A stretch of 64,000 nucleotides of DNA from Tuctoria greenei. Its lineage: Eukaryota > Streptophyta > Magnoliopsida > Poales > Poaceae. The stretch is taken from positions 252,307,097-252,371,096 of the forward strand of contig JAYESD010000001.1 of assembly GCA_036927565.1 (NCBI GenBank), given 5' to 3'. This document shows positions 21,701 through 34,103 of this stretch, piece by piece. The notes below the pieces were generated by a model. That model was given only the letters and a program-made list of their open reading frames with translations, was not told the origin of the DNA and ran no database searches. The position numbers and the translations under genes were made by a program. How positions within the stretch are numbered: the first letter of the stretch is position 1; every line of letters begins with the position of its first letter.

Positions 21701-22240
21701 ACATCTAAGGACCGGTTCATACGATAATATGGCAGAACAATAGTGCCACCAAAAGGCCAAATATGCGTGCAACGTAGCTGAATAATTAGGTGTGTTGTTG
21801 ATATTGTATGGACCATTGGATGGCATGGGGAACCGGAGTCAAATAGGGCTACCCTGGGAATTGCATGGCGCACGAGGGGGCTTGTGGGTGGGAAATGGGG
21901 ATTCAAGCCTGCTAGTGGAACTTTAGTGGATCCGTACATACTAGTAGTCCCTTTTGAAAGGCTATTTTGTGATCCCTTGGCCACACACCAACATAAGTGT
22001 GAATAGGCAACATAGAGGCTCTTTGTCACCGAAAGGTGATGAAATCACAAACATGTGGGTAATGTGGTACTATATCTACAGAGTGTATAACTATCATGGT
22101 GGCCGTGCTCCCGGTTAAGAGCACCTGGATGACCTACATGATAAGAATTAGACTTGGGTTTTGGGAATGGCTTGGTTATGTCATATGAACATGGTTGGTT
22201 ATGAGAAGGCATGAAATTAGCATATGGTTATGATATTAAT
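21701..22240. other. Unassigned sequence, left extension of block B2
   Basis: About 540 bp with no motif that I recognise on either strand. It runs smoothly into B2 at 22241, so it may be more CACTA-II interior that copy B1 lost at its 10400 breakpoint. Confidence 0.3.
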
Positions 22241-23538
22241 TGTTGGCTGGTTAATAATGAATTATGATGGTAAAAGAGGATATTGGATAGCTGATATGAT
22301 AATTACTTTGGTTGTGATAGGATTTAAACACACCTAGACATTGTAGGTTGCCTTTACAAGATCGTGAAGTAAAATGAGCTTTCTGCAATGAACTATTTAT
22401 TTCCATCCTTGATTTAAGCTACGTGTCATAGTTTTCCACACTTGTTGAGTATGACATGTGCTCAACTTTGCTATCCCTAATATTAATTCAGCTACAAGAG
22501 ATATTTTAGAAGACAACATGGAGCACTAGGCTGCGTACTACCATTGATTACCTGTGGAGTTGGAATCGCCTACGCTAGTTTATTTTCCAATGCAATGGAA
22601 ACATGGTATTTATAATATTTGTGGCATGGTTGAATTCTAAGTATCATTTGTGATGTTGGTGTGTATGTATGAAGCAACATCGTGGGCACACATACACTTC
22701 ACTTGGTTCATTTTTTTCAGAACTGGGTGTCACAAGCCGGCAACCAAGATAAACAGAGGGCTGCCTAACAGGATACGAGCTTCCAATAGAGTGTATCTCC
22801 TGTTAGTGCTATAATGACCCTGCCTGCAGTTAAATCCGCGACGAGCTATCATAAAGACCATCTAAGATTTCATAAATAAAGGAGATGGGCTCAATTAAAG
22901 ATCTTCTCGGTTTAGTCTCACAAAAAGGAGACGGGCTGACATAAAGACTGTCTCAGATTTCATAAATAATGGAGATGGGCTGAATTGAAGACCGTCTTGG
23001 ATTAGTCTCAAAAAAAGGAGACGGGCTGTCATAAAGCCCGTCTCGATTTTTTTTTACATTAAGGAGACGGTCGTCCTTAGAGATCGTCTCTCAGTTATTA
23101 CAAAAAGGAGACGAGCTTATTGGAAGGTTGTCTTAGATTATTCATTAAATCTATGGCGGGCTTTCATAAAGACCATCTCAGACTTCTTACCAAAAGGAGA
23201 TGGACTTTTTAAAAGCCCGTCTCAAATTAGTCTTTAAATCTGCGACGGACTATCATAAAATCCGTCTCGGATATTTTACATAAAGGATAGACCGCCTTAA
23301 AGCTCGTCTTTGATTTCTTAGAAAAAGGAGACTGGCTGCTTTAAAGGTTGACTTGGATTTCTAACAAAAAGGAGACGAGGGTTCTTAAATCTTGTCTCTC
23401 ATGTATACTGATTGGCGACACGCCCAATAGTTCGTCTCCGATTACTCTGTAATGCGAGACGCGACGACGCATATGCTCTTTTTGCGCGTCTCCGTTCCTC
23501 ATGCGGACACGTCTCGGATGAGCCTTTCTCATGTAGTG
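22241..23538. mobile_element. CACTA-II terminal part, copy B2
   Basis: Second copy of 10411-11651. The repeat array (about 22800-23520) includes one extra GGAGACGAGCT-type unit near 23095 relative to B1. The terminus CTCATGTAGTG ends at 23538, and the three bases after it (TCT) are the same as after 11651, as expected for a duplicated insertion. Confidence 0.7.
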
Positions 23539-24075
23539 TCTGTTTTCAATCTATTTAAATCAATGGTGATATATGTTGACGTTAAAATATCGCTGATGTT
23601 TTAGAAGGTTGGATTTTTGCACGAGCAGCACGGGCTCCGACCATAGAAGGAAACTCTAGAGGTAGTAGGTCGGCTTAACGGTAATAGTAGAAGAGATAAA
23701 AAAGATGATGGGGGAGCGGTACGGGTCCCACGATGAGAACGGCCTAAGAATGGTGGGAGGTGGGGGAGTGTGAGGTAGGAGTTGGCGGCGGTGGGGAACT
23801 TCTTGAGAACGACCAGGGGAAGGGGGTAGGATGATCAACGTGGGTGAGAGAATTAAGTGAGAGAGAGAGAGGAGAACATTGGATGAAGGTTGAAGGTCAT
23901 TAATTCTCCATTCAATACCAACCAGATAGTTTATCGACGTTCACTTAAGAAATCAGAGATTTCAGTCAACTGAAAATTAAATGTATTATGATACATGCGT
24001 ACTACCTCATTTAAAAATAAATGACGAACATCTATTTGAACTAGATTAGCTGTCCCCATTTATTTCATAGCAGAA
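23539..24075. repeat. MITE-like flank of CACTA-II, copy B2
   Basis: Direct copy of 11652-12187 with few substitutions. No gene was seen. Confidence 0.5.
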
Positions 24076-25010
24076 GTGATATGAAGACGAGCGTGTCTCC
24101 GTGATGTTGTCCCAATCTTTCACGGTACTAGACAATCCAAGAATTAATATATCGAAAACAACTTTAAAATTGATAGATGAAGCTGGCTTACTGGAGATGC
24201 AAACCAAAAACAACAAATCTCCTACCCTTGGTGCTGATTTTAACCATGAACAGGACAAGAGAAAGTACAGCAAACACCCAGATCACCCCTTCAAGCAGTT
24301 GCTTGATCACGATCCACAAAAGAACCTGACTGATTAGTACACCGAGTCGGTAGGGAAAGAATTTTCCAGCCAAGTAGCATACACAGCACATGAAAAGAAT
24401 AAAGATAAAACCCCACCGTCGAATCAGATCCTCTCAATAGCTAAGCAGATCTTTCTCTTCGTAGAAATCATGCACTAGGGTAAAGCACCCAGAAACAGAA
24501 TTCTTCATGTAATTAGCTGATAATATACTTCCAGCCGCAGCAAAAGTAACACGAACCGAAGGATGGATCTACGAAGAAATCAAGGACGTACTCAGATCAA
24601 ATAATTTGTTCACATTCATTCCCGATCCCTAAGGAAGGCTGCACAATAAGATCATCAGAGGAGAAGATCGCCTTCACCTCCTCTCCATAGCATATTGGAA
24701 ATTCCTACGCAGCAAGCACACGATAAAATATAATATCTGATCCTCCTTTACAAGGGACCACGTCCCTAGCCTTTTATATGAGCTCATAGATAGACTCCAA
24801 TACCCATACGACTTGGACTCTTGTTCACCCTGGTGCACGCCGGCACCCATCACACGCTAGAGTCCAAAACAGAAACCAATTGACTCCACTAGTTAAACAA
24901 ATTGACCTGGATCACAATACGGACCTTGACTATAACAAATATGATTAAGACTCTTGCAAATCAGAAAATAATACGGCAAGGTTGCTAATACTCCTGCTTA
25001 CATTCTCAAA
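24076..25010 (-). repeat. LTR-like segment, copy B2
   Basis: Copy of 12188-13230 carrying the same minus-strand TATA-like box (about 24770-24785). Short deletions relative to B1 occur near 24375 and 24935 (B1 has an extra TGGTACACGCAGGTACC-containing stretch at 13088-13130). Confidence 0.4.
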
Positions 25011-26399
25011 TTAAAGAAGCATAACTGATTGCATATATCCTCGCGTTGGGCTTCTGTTGATCTCGAGAAGCTTAATACTAGCATATAAATATTGTTTCGT
25101 GTTCCTTACTCCATGCTTCTCTTCCTTGCACAGATCGTTAGCACTCCTAAACATTTTTGTGCATGGCAAAACATCAACAACTATTGATCCAGCCATGCCA
25201 ATCAGATCAAAAGAAAAAAGGACCAATCTGAATAATCTTGATTGAATTATTGGATGAACGTTTAACAAGACTCAAATAGTTATCTGAAAGGGCAACAGCC
25301 TCATCATACTCCCCCCCCCCCCTTGGATCAAAGCTGCCTCTTGGCTTTGCGGGTGCATCAATTAATTTTCTCATATTTGCAGCAACTGTATTAATGTATT
25401 TAGCTTTGAATTCAGCTCCTATAAAAGTATACTTTGCAAGTATCAGTTCATATGAAATATATTTCTTCTTCTCCTTCAAACTAATAGGCATAGAGCCAAT
25501 CTTCAATGAAGTATTTTGATCACTGCAACATGTTTCATTGCCATGAACCTCAAGCATTGTAACATCTTTTGAACCACTGGCAGCATGCAAATGAACTGGA
25601 ATAACTACATCATTCTTCTCCCCTTGGAGCACTGCCATCCTCTGCTTTGGGGTGTCTTTGGGAGCCCTTTTCTCTTTTCGAAACAGCAGGAAACTCTGTT
25701 GCATTGATAGCACATTCCTTCCTCGGCTTCAGCACATGAGATATACCTTTATGCATGAATGAATAATTATTGGAACGGCCCCCATGCATTGCATCACGAT
25801 CGAACTGCCATGGCCTCCCCAACACCAAATGGCATGCACTCATCGGCACCACATCGCAGTCTACACTATCAATATGGTTGCCCACTGCAAATTTTACTCT
25901 TGCTTTGTGAGTGATTCTCAGTGTACCACTTTTGATTCATCCACTGCAGATACCGTGGAGTAGGCAGCCTCCATGTTGATGAAGACAATGCATGTTCCAC
26001 ATCTGAATAAATAACATATTAGTGAAACTTCCACCATCAATAATTAACTTGCATGCCTTTTCTTTTATTTTTGATTCTGTTTGGAAAATAGAACAGTGTT
26101 GTCCCTTCAAATTAGCAATGGTGCAATCACCTTGTACTTCTTGAGACATCAATGATAAACCATTTGAAGCATGATCAGAATCATCAGTCATTGGTTTATT
26201 AGAAACCTCAATATGTTGTCCAGGTGTTAACAAAGACGTATCAATACTTGCAGCAGTAGAATCATCTTGAGAACCTTTTTTTTTTCACAAACACATCAGA
26301 GACACCATCTGCAGCTTCATTTTTTAATGCAATAGCACTCACAAAACTGTTTTGAGATGTGCTTGATATATTAGTTTTAACAATAGCACTAGCTGAATC
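25011..26399 (-). pseudogene. Ty3/gypsy protease-region fragment, copy c
   Basis: Third copy of the fragment and the one that hosts the complete CACTA-I. Minus-strand frames hold LIIDGGSFTNMLF (about 26030-26070, protease Asp), VVPMSACHLVLGRPWQF (about 25800-25850), and the unknown frame 25713-25207. A C12 run at 25311-25322 interrupts the DPRG region. The fragment ends in ATC at 26397-26399, immediately before the CACTA-I terminus, and resumes at 46672. Confidence 0.72.
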
Positions 26400-26414
26400 C
26401 ACTAGTACAATAAG

Positions 26415-26930
26415 CCTCATCACAGGCGGCTCCAAACCTATTATCACAAACGGCTTTTAAAACCGTCTGAAACGAAGAGCCCGTGATAATCCGCAATTTC
26501 ACAGGCAGAGAAGTGATACCGCCTGTGAAGACACATTATCATAGGCGGTTCTTTACTTAGGCTAGCCGCCTATGAAGATATTTTATCACAGACGGGTTGA
26601 GCAGCATATATAACCACCTGTGATAAATGTCTTATCACAGGCGGGTATTGAAGCATAACTAACCGCCTATGATAATGTGTCTTCACAGGCGGGTATTGAA
26701 GCATAACTAACCGCCTATGATAATGGTGTTATCACAGACGGACGTTTACCTACATCAGCCGTCTGTGAAGACCTTTTAACGTAGCTGGTTTCTACCATAA
26801 CAGTCACCGCCTGTGAAAATTAGGTTATCACAGATCGTTCTTTACTTGTATCTAGCCGCCTGTGATAATTGTTTTTCACAGTCATGCCTAGCCATTGGTT
26901 AATAACCGCATGTGATAAGGTATAACCTAT
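26415..26930. repeat. CACTA-I subterminal array, left, copy 2
   Basis: TCACAGGCGG / CCGCCTGTGA motifs in both orientations, colinear with 1230-1745. It also contains variant units such as TATCATAGGCGG. Confidence 0.9.
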
Positions 26931-27110
26931 GCAGTACTACTGCTATTATTTCTAATTTACAGGTCAATTCAATATAATCACAGAACAAAAAACAATAATA
27001 TCATCACAGAACAAAACTCAACAATATTATCATCACAGAAGTCAATTTCACTAAAACAATATACATATGTACAAGTTACAAATACAATTCATCTCAAATT
27101 TTACAAGTTT

Positions 27111-27937
27111 TCACAAAAAACTGTTTCTATTGGCGTAGTCGCAAAGTTCTGGCACATCAGCTGCTACACAATTCTCATCAAAGAACTTCCCTTTTTTATG
27201 CAAAATTTCACGACGAATGAACTGACAGAGTTCAGCAGCAATCCTGTCGGCTCCTCCACTAGGAATACTTCTACAAATTGGCCATTCTTGATTCAGATTC
27301 TTCGTGTGCTGCAATATAACACATAACAAGGTTTAGAATGTATTGGTTTGAACAATCTCAAAGTATAGATCAAAGTGAGAGTATACAGGAATTTATTTGG
27401 TATTTTTGGAGCAGTTGTACTATGAGCAATTGAATTTTGAAGTTGGAATCAAAATATGAAAATAATGTTTCTGGTAATATTGAACAGCAGAGAATATAAG
27501 CATTAAACTATGCTAGTTATAATGGAAATGAAAAACAAAAGTAAGAAAATAAGGTATCGACATTTAGGATAACTTACATCCTCACGATTCACTCTATATA
27601 CGCCGGCGGTCCGAAGATGCTCGCATACATAATACCTGCATAAGATACTCCCAGCAGGCTGCGTCGGACAAGCATAATACATTTTAATGTTCAATGCATT
27701 CGTATTAGGAGGTCTCTGACCGCCAAGCTATTCCGCGTAAAACCGCCAAGCGCTGTAATACAAGAAATGTCATATAAAACTTGTCAACACATTCTAAATG
27801 TGCGTAAATTAAAATTATTGAATAAACATACAGTTTCAAAATGGAAAGGAAATCTTTGTAACGGTCTGGTGAGAAATCGGTCGAGTCCAAGACTGTTGCC
27901 ATTCCCTGCGTTGGCTTGATGAAGATCATTATGTAGT
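27111..27937 (-). pseudogene. CACTA-I Ulp1-like protease, last exons, copy 2
   Basis: Same three exons as copy 1, split from the rest of the gene by the gypsy insertion at 27938. The active-site region reads QPAGSILCRYYVCEHLR: the Gly after the Cys is Arg, unlike copies 1 and 3 (CGYYVC). The final exon stops at 27111. Upstream exons continue at 40960-43783. In this family Ulp1 domains remove SUMO or act as protein-binding folds; activity here is unlikely. Confidence 0.7.
27933..27937. other. Target site duplication of gypsy copy 2 (left)
   Basis: GTAGT, against GTATT at 40955-40959. The empty site in CACTA-I copy 3 (61755-61759) reads GTATT, so the left copy mutated after insertion. Confidence 0.8.
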
Positions 27938-28804
27938 TGTCGGTGGTTTTGATCCGGCTGATCTCCCGACACTACTAAAGTGTTATAGGAGTTTGAGGTT
28001 CAGTGTGGGCGCACAGAGATTCAAGAAGGTGAAGTGTAAATGACATAGTAGACACGAAGATTTACGTGGTTCGGGCCGCCTGAGCGTAATACCCTACTCC
28101 ACGGGATGTGTTGGTGTTGTATTGGATGTATGAGCTCAACGTCAGTTGAGAGTGTAAAGTCAGCGTGTCTCTGGAGAGCGTCTCTAGAGAGTGTCCTATG
28201 TATCGTCGGCCTGTCCTTTTATAGTACAAGGGCAAGTCGTTACAAGTTAGCCTGGACCGACATGTGGCCCTGGCGGTTATTAATACACATTCAACACGTT
28301 TAATTGCCCTTAATGACCGAGTTATGGGCTTTGACAGCATCGTTACTGGTAATTAAGGTCGTCCGATCATGTGTCATTAATATGGTATTAATGACACTTA
28401 ATCGGGTCTTGATGTCCTTGATTCCCCTTTGAAGATCCGGACCGTTGTGGAATCTTCCGGAGGTTAGAGGCTGAAGATCTGATGGTTGGACACGTGGTAG
28501 CTCTGGAGCATACCGTGGGAAACAGATAGGTCCGGAGCTACCTGACACGTGTCAGTTCCGGAGCTTCCCTCGGTCTGGGGTTAGGTCTGGGGGTGCTATT
28601 TCGGTGCATAGCCCGGAGCTTCCCCCTTGTGGGCGGTAGCTCCGGTTTGATAGTACACGTGGCGACCCTGGGACTAACCATGTTGGAGAAGCGGGTCCGG
28701 TAATGTCTGACATGTGGGCCATAGAAGGTCTTCAAATCAAGTAGATGACTTTTTCTTGAGATCTTTGCAATCCCAAGGAGTATATGGTACCCAGGGTACC
28801 GACA
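27938..28804 (-). repeat. 3' LTR of Tat gypsy copy 2
   Basis: Starts TGTCGG and ends CCGACA. TATA-like box on the minus strand at about 28215-28225. Nearly identical to 2753-3619. Confidence 0.92.
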
Positions 28805-28820
28805 GTGGCCCCCTGGGCCC
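28805..28820 (-). other. Polypurine tract, Tat gypsy copy 2
   Basis: Complement reads GGGCCCAGGGGGCCAC, abutting the LTR; same as 3620-3634. Confidence 0.6.
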
Positions 28821-29337
28821 ACCTCTGGGGAAGACCCCTTGAGTGAAGTCATTCCGCTAGAGGTGGGTCCATCCTTTGACTTTTGAACTGAGTCTTCAAA
28901 AGTCTTCGGATGTGCCGTTGGTGATGGTTCAGAGTTAAATCTTCGCCGCGTGGCATATCTCGTGTGCGGCAGGTGAGATCTTTGGCGTGCGGATCTCACG
29001 CAATTGAAGGTCGCCGGTTCCCGATACGAAAATCGTATCGGTTCCGCGCGCCTTGTCAGGCTGCCGCCTTCGGGCTTCTCGCCTCGTGATGACAACCGTT
29101 CGCCTGGGTAAGAACCTTGACTTGATCATCCGGGTGGTCCCGACCCTCTTGTCATCGGCAGGGTAGGATTTTTGAGTAGTATCTTCGACTTCCTTGCGGT
29201 TTCCATCCAAGCATTGCGAGGGCTTACATAAGAAGGAAAGCGCGCACCGTCTGGGGTTCTTTTACGCCTCTCATCTGATCTTGTGCTCAAACTCCTAACT
29301 TGTGCTCGCTTTTCCTCTCTTGCCTCGCTGTGCTGCG

Positions 29338-32300
29338 ATGGAGTTGGGTCTCCGCGAGAGTCGTTTGAAAACTGACGGTGACCTGAAGAAGGTACGGGCC
29401 CTCATGGGATGGTCCCCGAACTTCTGCAACCGCCTGGTCCGCACCGGAGGCGAGCTCCCGTTAGAGTAGGAGCATGCCGACGAGATGGTGTACTTCTCTT
29501 CGTACGCCATGGTGGGGTTGATCCCACCTTTTTCCTCCTTTTTCTCGATGCTGCTAGACTTCTATGCTCTGCAGTTGTACCACCTTGGCCCCCACTCCAT
29601 TCTTCTTGTGTCCGTCTTCGTCCACTTCTGTGAGATGTGGGTGGGCATCCCCCCTGCATTGAACTCTTCCGGAACTTCTTCACCGTCCATACCACTGGTA
29701 GGAGCAATGAGTACCTTGGCTTCTACTACTTTGTGAAGCGCAAGAAGTGCCCATTCAAGTACCTCTAGTCGTTTCCCTCTTTAGAAATGGGATGATTGGC
29801 AGAAGGACTGGATAGTCATTCGGGTGGAGGAGCACGAGAGGCTAGAGCTGCCAGAAGGCCTCCCCAACATCGACACTACTGTCTGGATTGAAGCTCCGGT
29901 GCTGGCGGATGCCTTCAACCCTGCTCTGACCAGGATCCGCCTGTGCGTGGAGGGAGGATTAACTCCTCAGGCGGTGTTTTGCAACTTCCTGGTCAACAGG
30001 TGGGCACCGCTGAAGAGGAGAGAAAAACTCGCTTGGGCCCTCAACAGTATGATGGACGACGACCGGGTCGAGACCGGGCTGAAGTCCAACATGGCGGGGA
30101 CAACCTTGGAGTTTCATCTCAAGAAGTTCCAGCACGACATCGACGTCGCGGGTAACGACTTGACTCCGCCATCAGCTTTTCTCCCTCTGAACGTGGAAGT
30201 AGAATTCAGCAGGGAGCTCCGACGGACGATGCCGGTGCTTGACGACCTTGGTGTCGTCGAGAGAAGATTGACCTCCAGGGTGGTGATCCCTGGGGCTTCC
30301 GAAGGTGGCTCCGACCCTGCCCCGAAGCCAAGGGTCGAGGTCGTCGGCAAGGACAAGGAGCCGGTGGACGAACCCATGAGCCGGAAGAGGAAGCTGCAGC
30401 ATGCCGACGGAAGGTCCGTCAGGCCTGCCACCTCTGCATCAGCTTCTTCTCCCCGGAGGGGGAGGTATTCTACAACCGCGATGACTGTACCCGCAGCGGC
30501 GTCCTCCCGGGGTGCTAGCTCCGGGCATGCGACTCCAGCACCGGGGCCGGTTGAGGCCTCTAGGTCCGGAGGTTCTTCCCGATCGAGGAGGGTCTCGACT
30601 AGGGAATGCCCGTGGCTGCAACAAGTTCCGGGGGGCCTTCCGGAGCTTCCACGCCGGCGGCGGCTTTGGTCAGCCCAGAACGCCTGGGAAAGAGGTTCCG
30701 CGCAAGCTGGTGCAGAAGCCTCCCAAGGTAATTTTTAATATTTACCTCATACAGTTATTTTTTTGTAGTAACTGTTTTTTAAGTTTATTCATCCATCATC
30801 TGCAGCGTTCCCAAGAAGAGGAGTGAGGCTCCACCCTCGGCCACAGCAGCTGAAGCTGTGAGGGCGGAAGCTTCTGCTCCTGTCCCGGTGCCGCCCCAAG
30901 TGGTGGCGGAAGCTGCGACAGCTCCGGCGCCAGCTGTCGTGGTCATGGACCTCGACTCATCCCCATAAACTCCCGTGGTAGCGCCCGACTGCGGGAGAGA
31001 AGATGCGCTAGCGGCACCTGCCCTGGAGGTTGAAGCTCCGGGTCCTGGTGCAGAGATGATGGAAGCTCCGACCGTTGAGCCGGAGGAAGCAGTAATTCTG
31101 GCCCCAGAGCCGGAAATTGTCGAAGCTCCGGCGGTTGAGACAGAGGTAATTAAAGTCCCGGCGTGCACGCCGGATGTTGAGGAAGTCCCGGCGGTTGGGC
31201 TGGTTACCTCTGAAGCAACGGCCACAGAGCCAGCCGTTGTTGGAGCTCCGGCCGCAGGGCCGGTTGATGTTGAAGACCTTCCGGCTCCCGAGCCGGTTGT
31301 TGCAGAGGCGTCGGCGCTCGAGCCCCCGGTAGAGGAGGTGCCCAAGCCAGAGCCAGAAGCAACCCCTACTCCGGGAATGATGACGCTGGAGGTTCCCGCG
31401 GCTGAACCGGAGTGCCCAGAAGAGGTTGCTGGCCCCCTGCCTGAGGGTGCAAATGAAGACCTGGCGGCGGGGCCTTCGAAACCACTTCCGGAGGTCAGAA
31501 CTTCATCAGCGGGACCTTCCTCGATGGCGACTGAGGCCATCCCGAAGGACAACCCTAGTGCCATAGAGGCTCAGGGGACCACTCTTGTGGAGTGGGACCC
31601 AATTTTTGTAACTGAAAACCCGCTGGAACCCGCGGATGAGACCCCAGCAGGTCCGGAACCTATCCCGTTGTCATTATCTATTGACAACTCCTGCTCCAGT
31701 CCCCGTCAAGTTCAGCTGGCATTCTTCCACGACAGCCAGGCTCTTGAAGAGGAGCGCCAAACCCTTAGGAGGTGGCGTAATCGAGGCTAGCAGATGATAA
31801 ATAATGGATTAAGCGGGAGAAGGTCCGCCTGGAATACTGGGGCAAATTATTGGATGACAAGGAGAGCATGACTCGCGCCCTCGATGCTCAATCCCGGGCC
31901 ATTATGAGTAGGCCAAAGCAGCTAATAGTGCGGCTGATGAATGCCAAGAAAGGCTAGAAGCCATTAACACTACTCTCATCAAGCGCCGGGAGGCACGTGA
32001 GGAGAGGGATAAAAGGCTCGAAGACGAAGAGCAGAAACTCCTTGAGCCGCGGGATGACGTTCTGAAGAGGGAGGAGGAGCTCACCGAAAAGGTGGCTCTG
32101 GCTGACAAGGGCCTCGAGGAGCACGCCAAGAAACTGGAAGAGCGCTGCGCTGAGGAGGAGGAGAAGGCCTGGGTGCGGGGGCAGGAACTCTATGAGCAAG
32201 AGTGTGCCATCGCAGCCAGGGAGAAGAAAGTAAGGGGCAGGGAGAAAGACCTGGTTGAACGGTGGAACAAGATCTACCTCTGGGAGGAGGAGCTCGGAAA

Positions 32301-32715
32301 ACTCGAGAAGCAGGTTGCTGAAAAGATTCAGCAAAATGCCAAAGAGGTCGAGCGCCTCGCTCGCGAGAATTCTGAACTGGCGGCGTCCAGAAGATCCTTG
32401 GAAGAACTGAAGGGCTTGAGGACTGGGGACTCCCTACAGGTTTGGGGGTTCCTGGGCAAGGCCAATGACGCGCTGACACCGATGGGCTTCAGTCCCGTGC
32501 GTCCGGATGATCCGAAGCTGGAGCCAGACCTGGCGTTGCAGGCGTTGATCTCGGCAGGTAGCAAACTCTCCAAGGTGGGCGGCGTCATCGCGGACCAATT
32601 GGAGGTTGAGGGGCAATCCCTAGCGAAGAACGTCGCAGAGTATGTGCTGACGTGCTACACCAGCCGGAATCCCCAATTCCCTCTGGACCCGGTGCTTGAA
32701 GGTCTCGTCAAATGA
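29338..32715 (+). pseudogene. Antisense ORF of Tat gypsy (Transposase_28-like), copy 2
   Basis: Colinear with 4152-7560, starting MELGLRESRLKTDGD. It keeps VFVHFCEMWVGIPP (about 29615-29660), the Pro/Val/Glu repeats (about 31010-31420) and the coiled coil to the VAEYVLTCYTS tail, ending at the stop at 32713. The 78-nt intron is 30728-30805. Damage: TAG at 29467-29469, the shared frame change near 29665, an extra base near 29780, a missing base near 30606, TAA at 30967, and a 31-nt deletion near 31782 bounded by a short repeat. The mutations differ from those in copy 1, so each copy decayed separately after duplication. Confidence 0.75.
30728..30805 (+). other. Intron in antisense ORF, copy 2
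   Basis: GTAATT donor, CTGCAG acceptor, 78 nt, same position as in copy 1. The pyrimidine tract is interrupted by GTAG but the splice signals are intact. Confidence 0.75.
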
Positions 32716-34103
32716 GAAGGTGAAGCTACCCGAGCCAACGTGTCGGAGGTTGCTCAAAAGGTCGCCCAGTTCTCCCATAGGGTCTAGGACCATCTCTGTA
32801 GCTCCCACTTGTATTCTCTCTTTTTCTTCCTCAATTTTGTAATCCCTTGTCTCCAGATGAATGAAATCCCCAAATTTTTGTGAATTTCACTTTTTGTCTT
32901 CAAAACTTTTGTCTTCACTTGGCCCCCTGGTAGATGTACACAATTTGATTGTGAACATGTACCAAGAGGATATTTTGTTTTGTTGAAAACTCATTTGCTT
33001 TGAACTTGTAGAGTGTAGGTCCGAAGTCTTCGATAGTGAAGGCCCCCTGAGGTTGCTGGAGCTTAGAAGCTCCGGCAATGTCTATCGTCGGAGCTTAGTA
33101 GCTCCGGCAATAGTCCCTATCAACGCGTAGAGCATCGATAGTTAGTCCTCTGGGGTGTCAGAGCTTAGTAGTTCCGGCAGTGACCTTTACCAATGTGTAG
33201 TTTGTTGGTAGCAGACTCCGCTTGCGTGGTCTTCTCACCGTCATTTATTTTGCGTCGACGGCTGGCCCCCCTAGCTTTACCGGAGCTTGGTTGCTCCGCT
33301 GATGCTCGTTTTCAGTGTTTAGCACCGATTACAAGCCACCAAAGGGGAGTCGGAGCTTTGTTAGCTCCGGCTTTTCTCCATCAATGTGGATTTTTTATTT
33401 TTCCTGCACAATAAAGCCAAGAAAAATAGTAAAATTCGTTCCTTGCCTATAACTTCGTCGTGACTTACGATTCTCAAGAAAATTCTAGGTCAAACGCGAT
33501 TCTGAATACAACCGGATGCGTTGTCTTTTCTTCCAGATCCAATTGTACTTGGACCCGCCTTACTTCGGCCTGTCGGGGTGTAGGTAGAGTGGCGTACTTA
33601 GGGTGCTTGACCAGGCTAAGCCAATAGCACACTCCGGCCCTAGATTGGCGTGGCGGCATTCAGGCGAGTGAGCCATGAACAATATTTGAATCCAAAAGTA
33701 TTGACAATACAGCTCGATTTGTACATGAACCGGTAGAACTAAAATTTCTTAAGAATTGCACGACTTTATTGTAGACAAGAAAGAGAAAAATAAAAAATGT
33801 TGAGCCTGTACAAAATAAATGCACGTGGAGTCTGTTTCACATGAAGATGTCTTTCATTATAGGTCCGGGGTACATGGGAAACAAGTACACTCTTAGGGTA
33901 CGGAACCAGGCTAAGCGTGTTTCATTTCTTGTTTGAACCAGGGTAGCTAGCTACACTTTTAGTCCTGAGACTGTGACAAGTGTTGCATGAACTTTGCGGA
34001 CCTTCCGGGAAAGGTCCGGCTGTTCTCCCGGAGGAACTACCCGACTCTGTACAATGACTCTATAACATACACCACAAATTACTACAGACTTACCTTCGTG
34101 ATA
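32716..34103. repeat. Convergent untranslated region with hairpin repeats, copy 2
   Basis: Non-coding region between the antisense ORF stop and the pol stop. 33058-33370 holds GGAGCTTAGTAGCTCC-type near-palindromes, some better matched than in copy 1. The rest (33371-34103) has no motif I recognise. Confidence 0.6.

Noticed and set aside
30785..31564. 259-codon minus-strand frame, Ser/Ala/Gly/Thr-rich
   Set aside because: It is the exact shadow of the Pro/Val/Glu repeat part of the plus-strand antisense ORF; the low-complexity composition follows from the repeat DNA.
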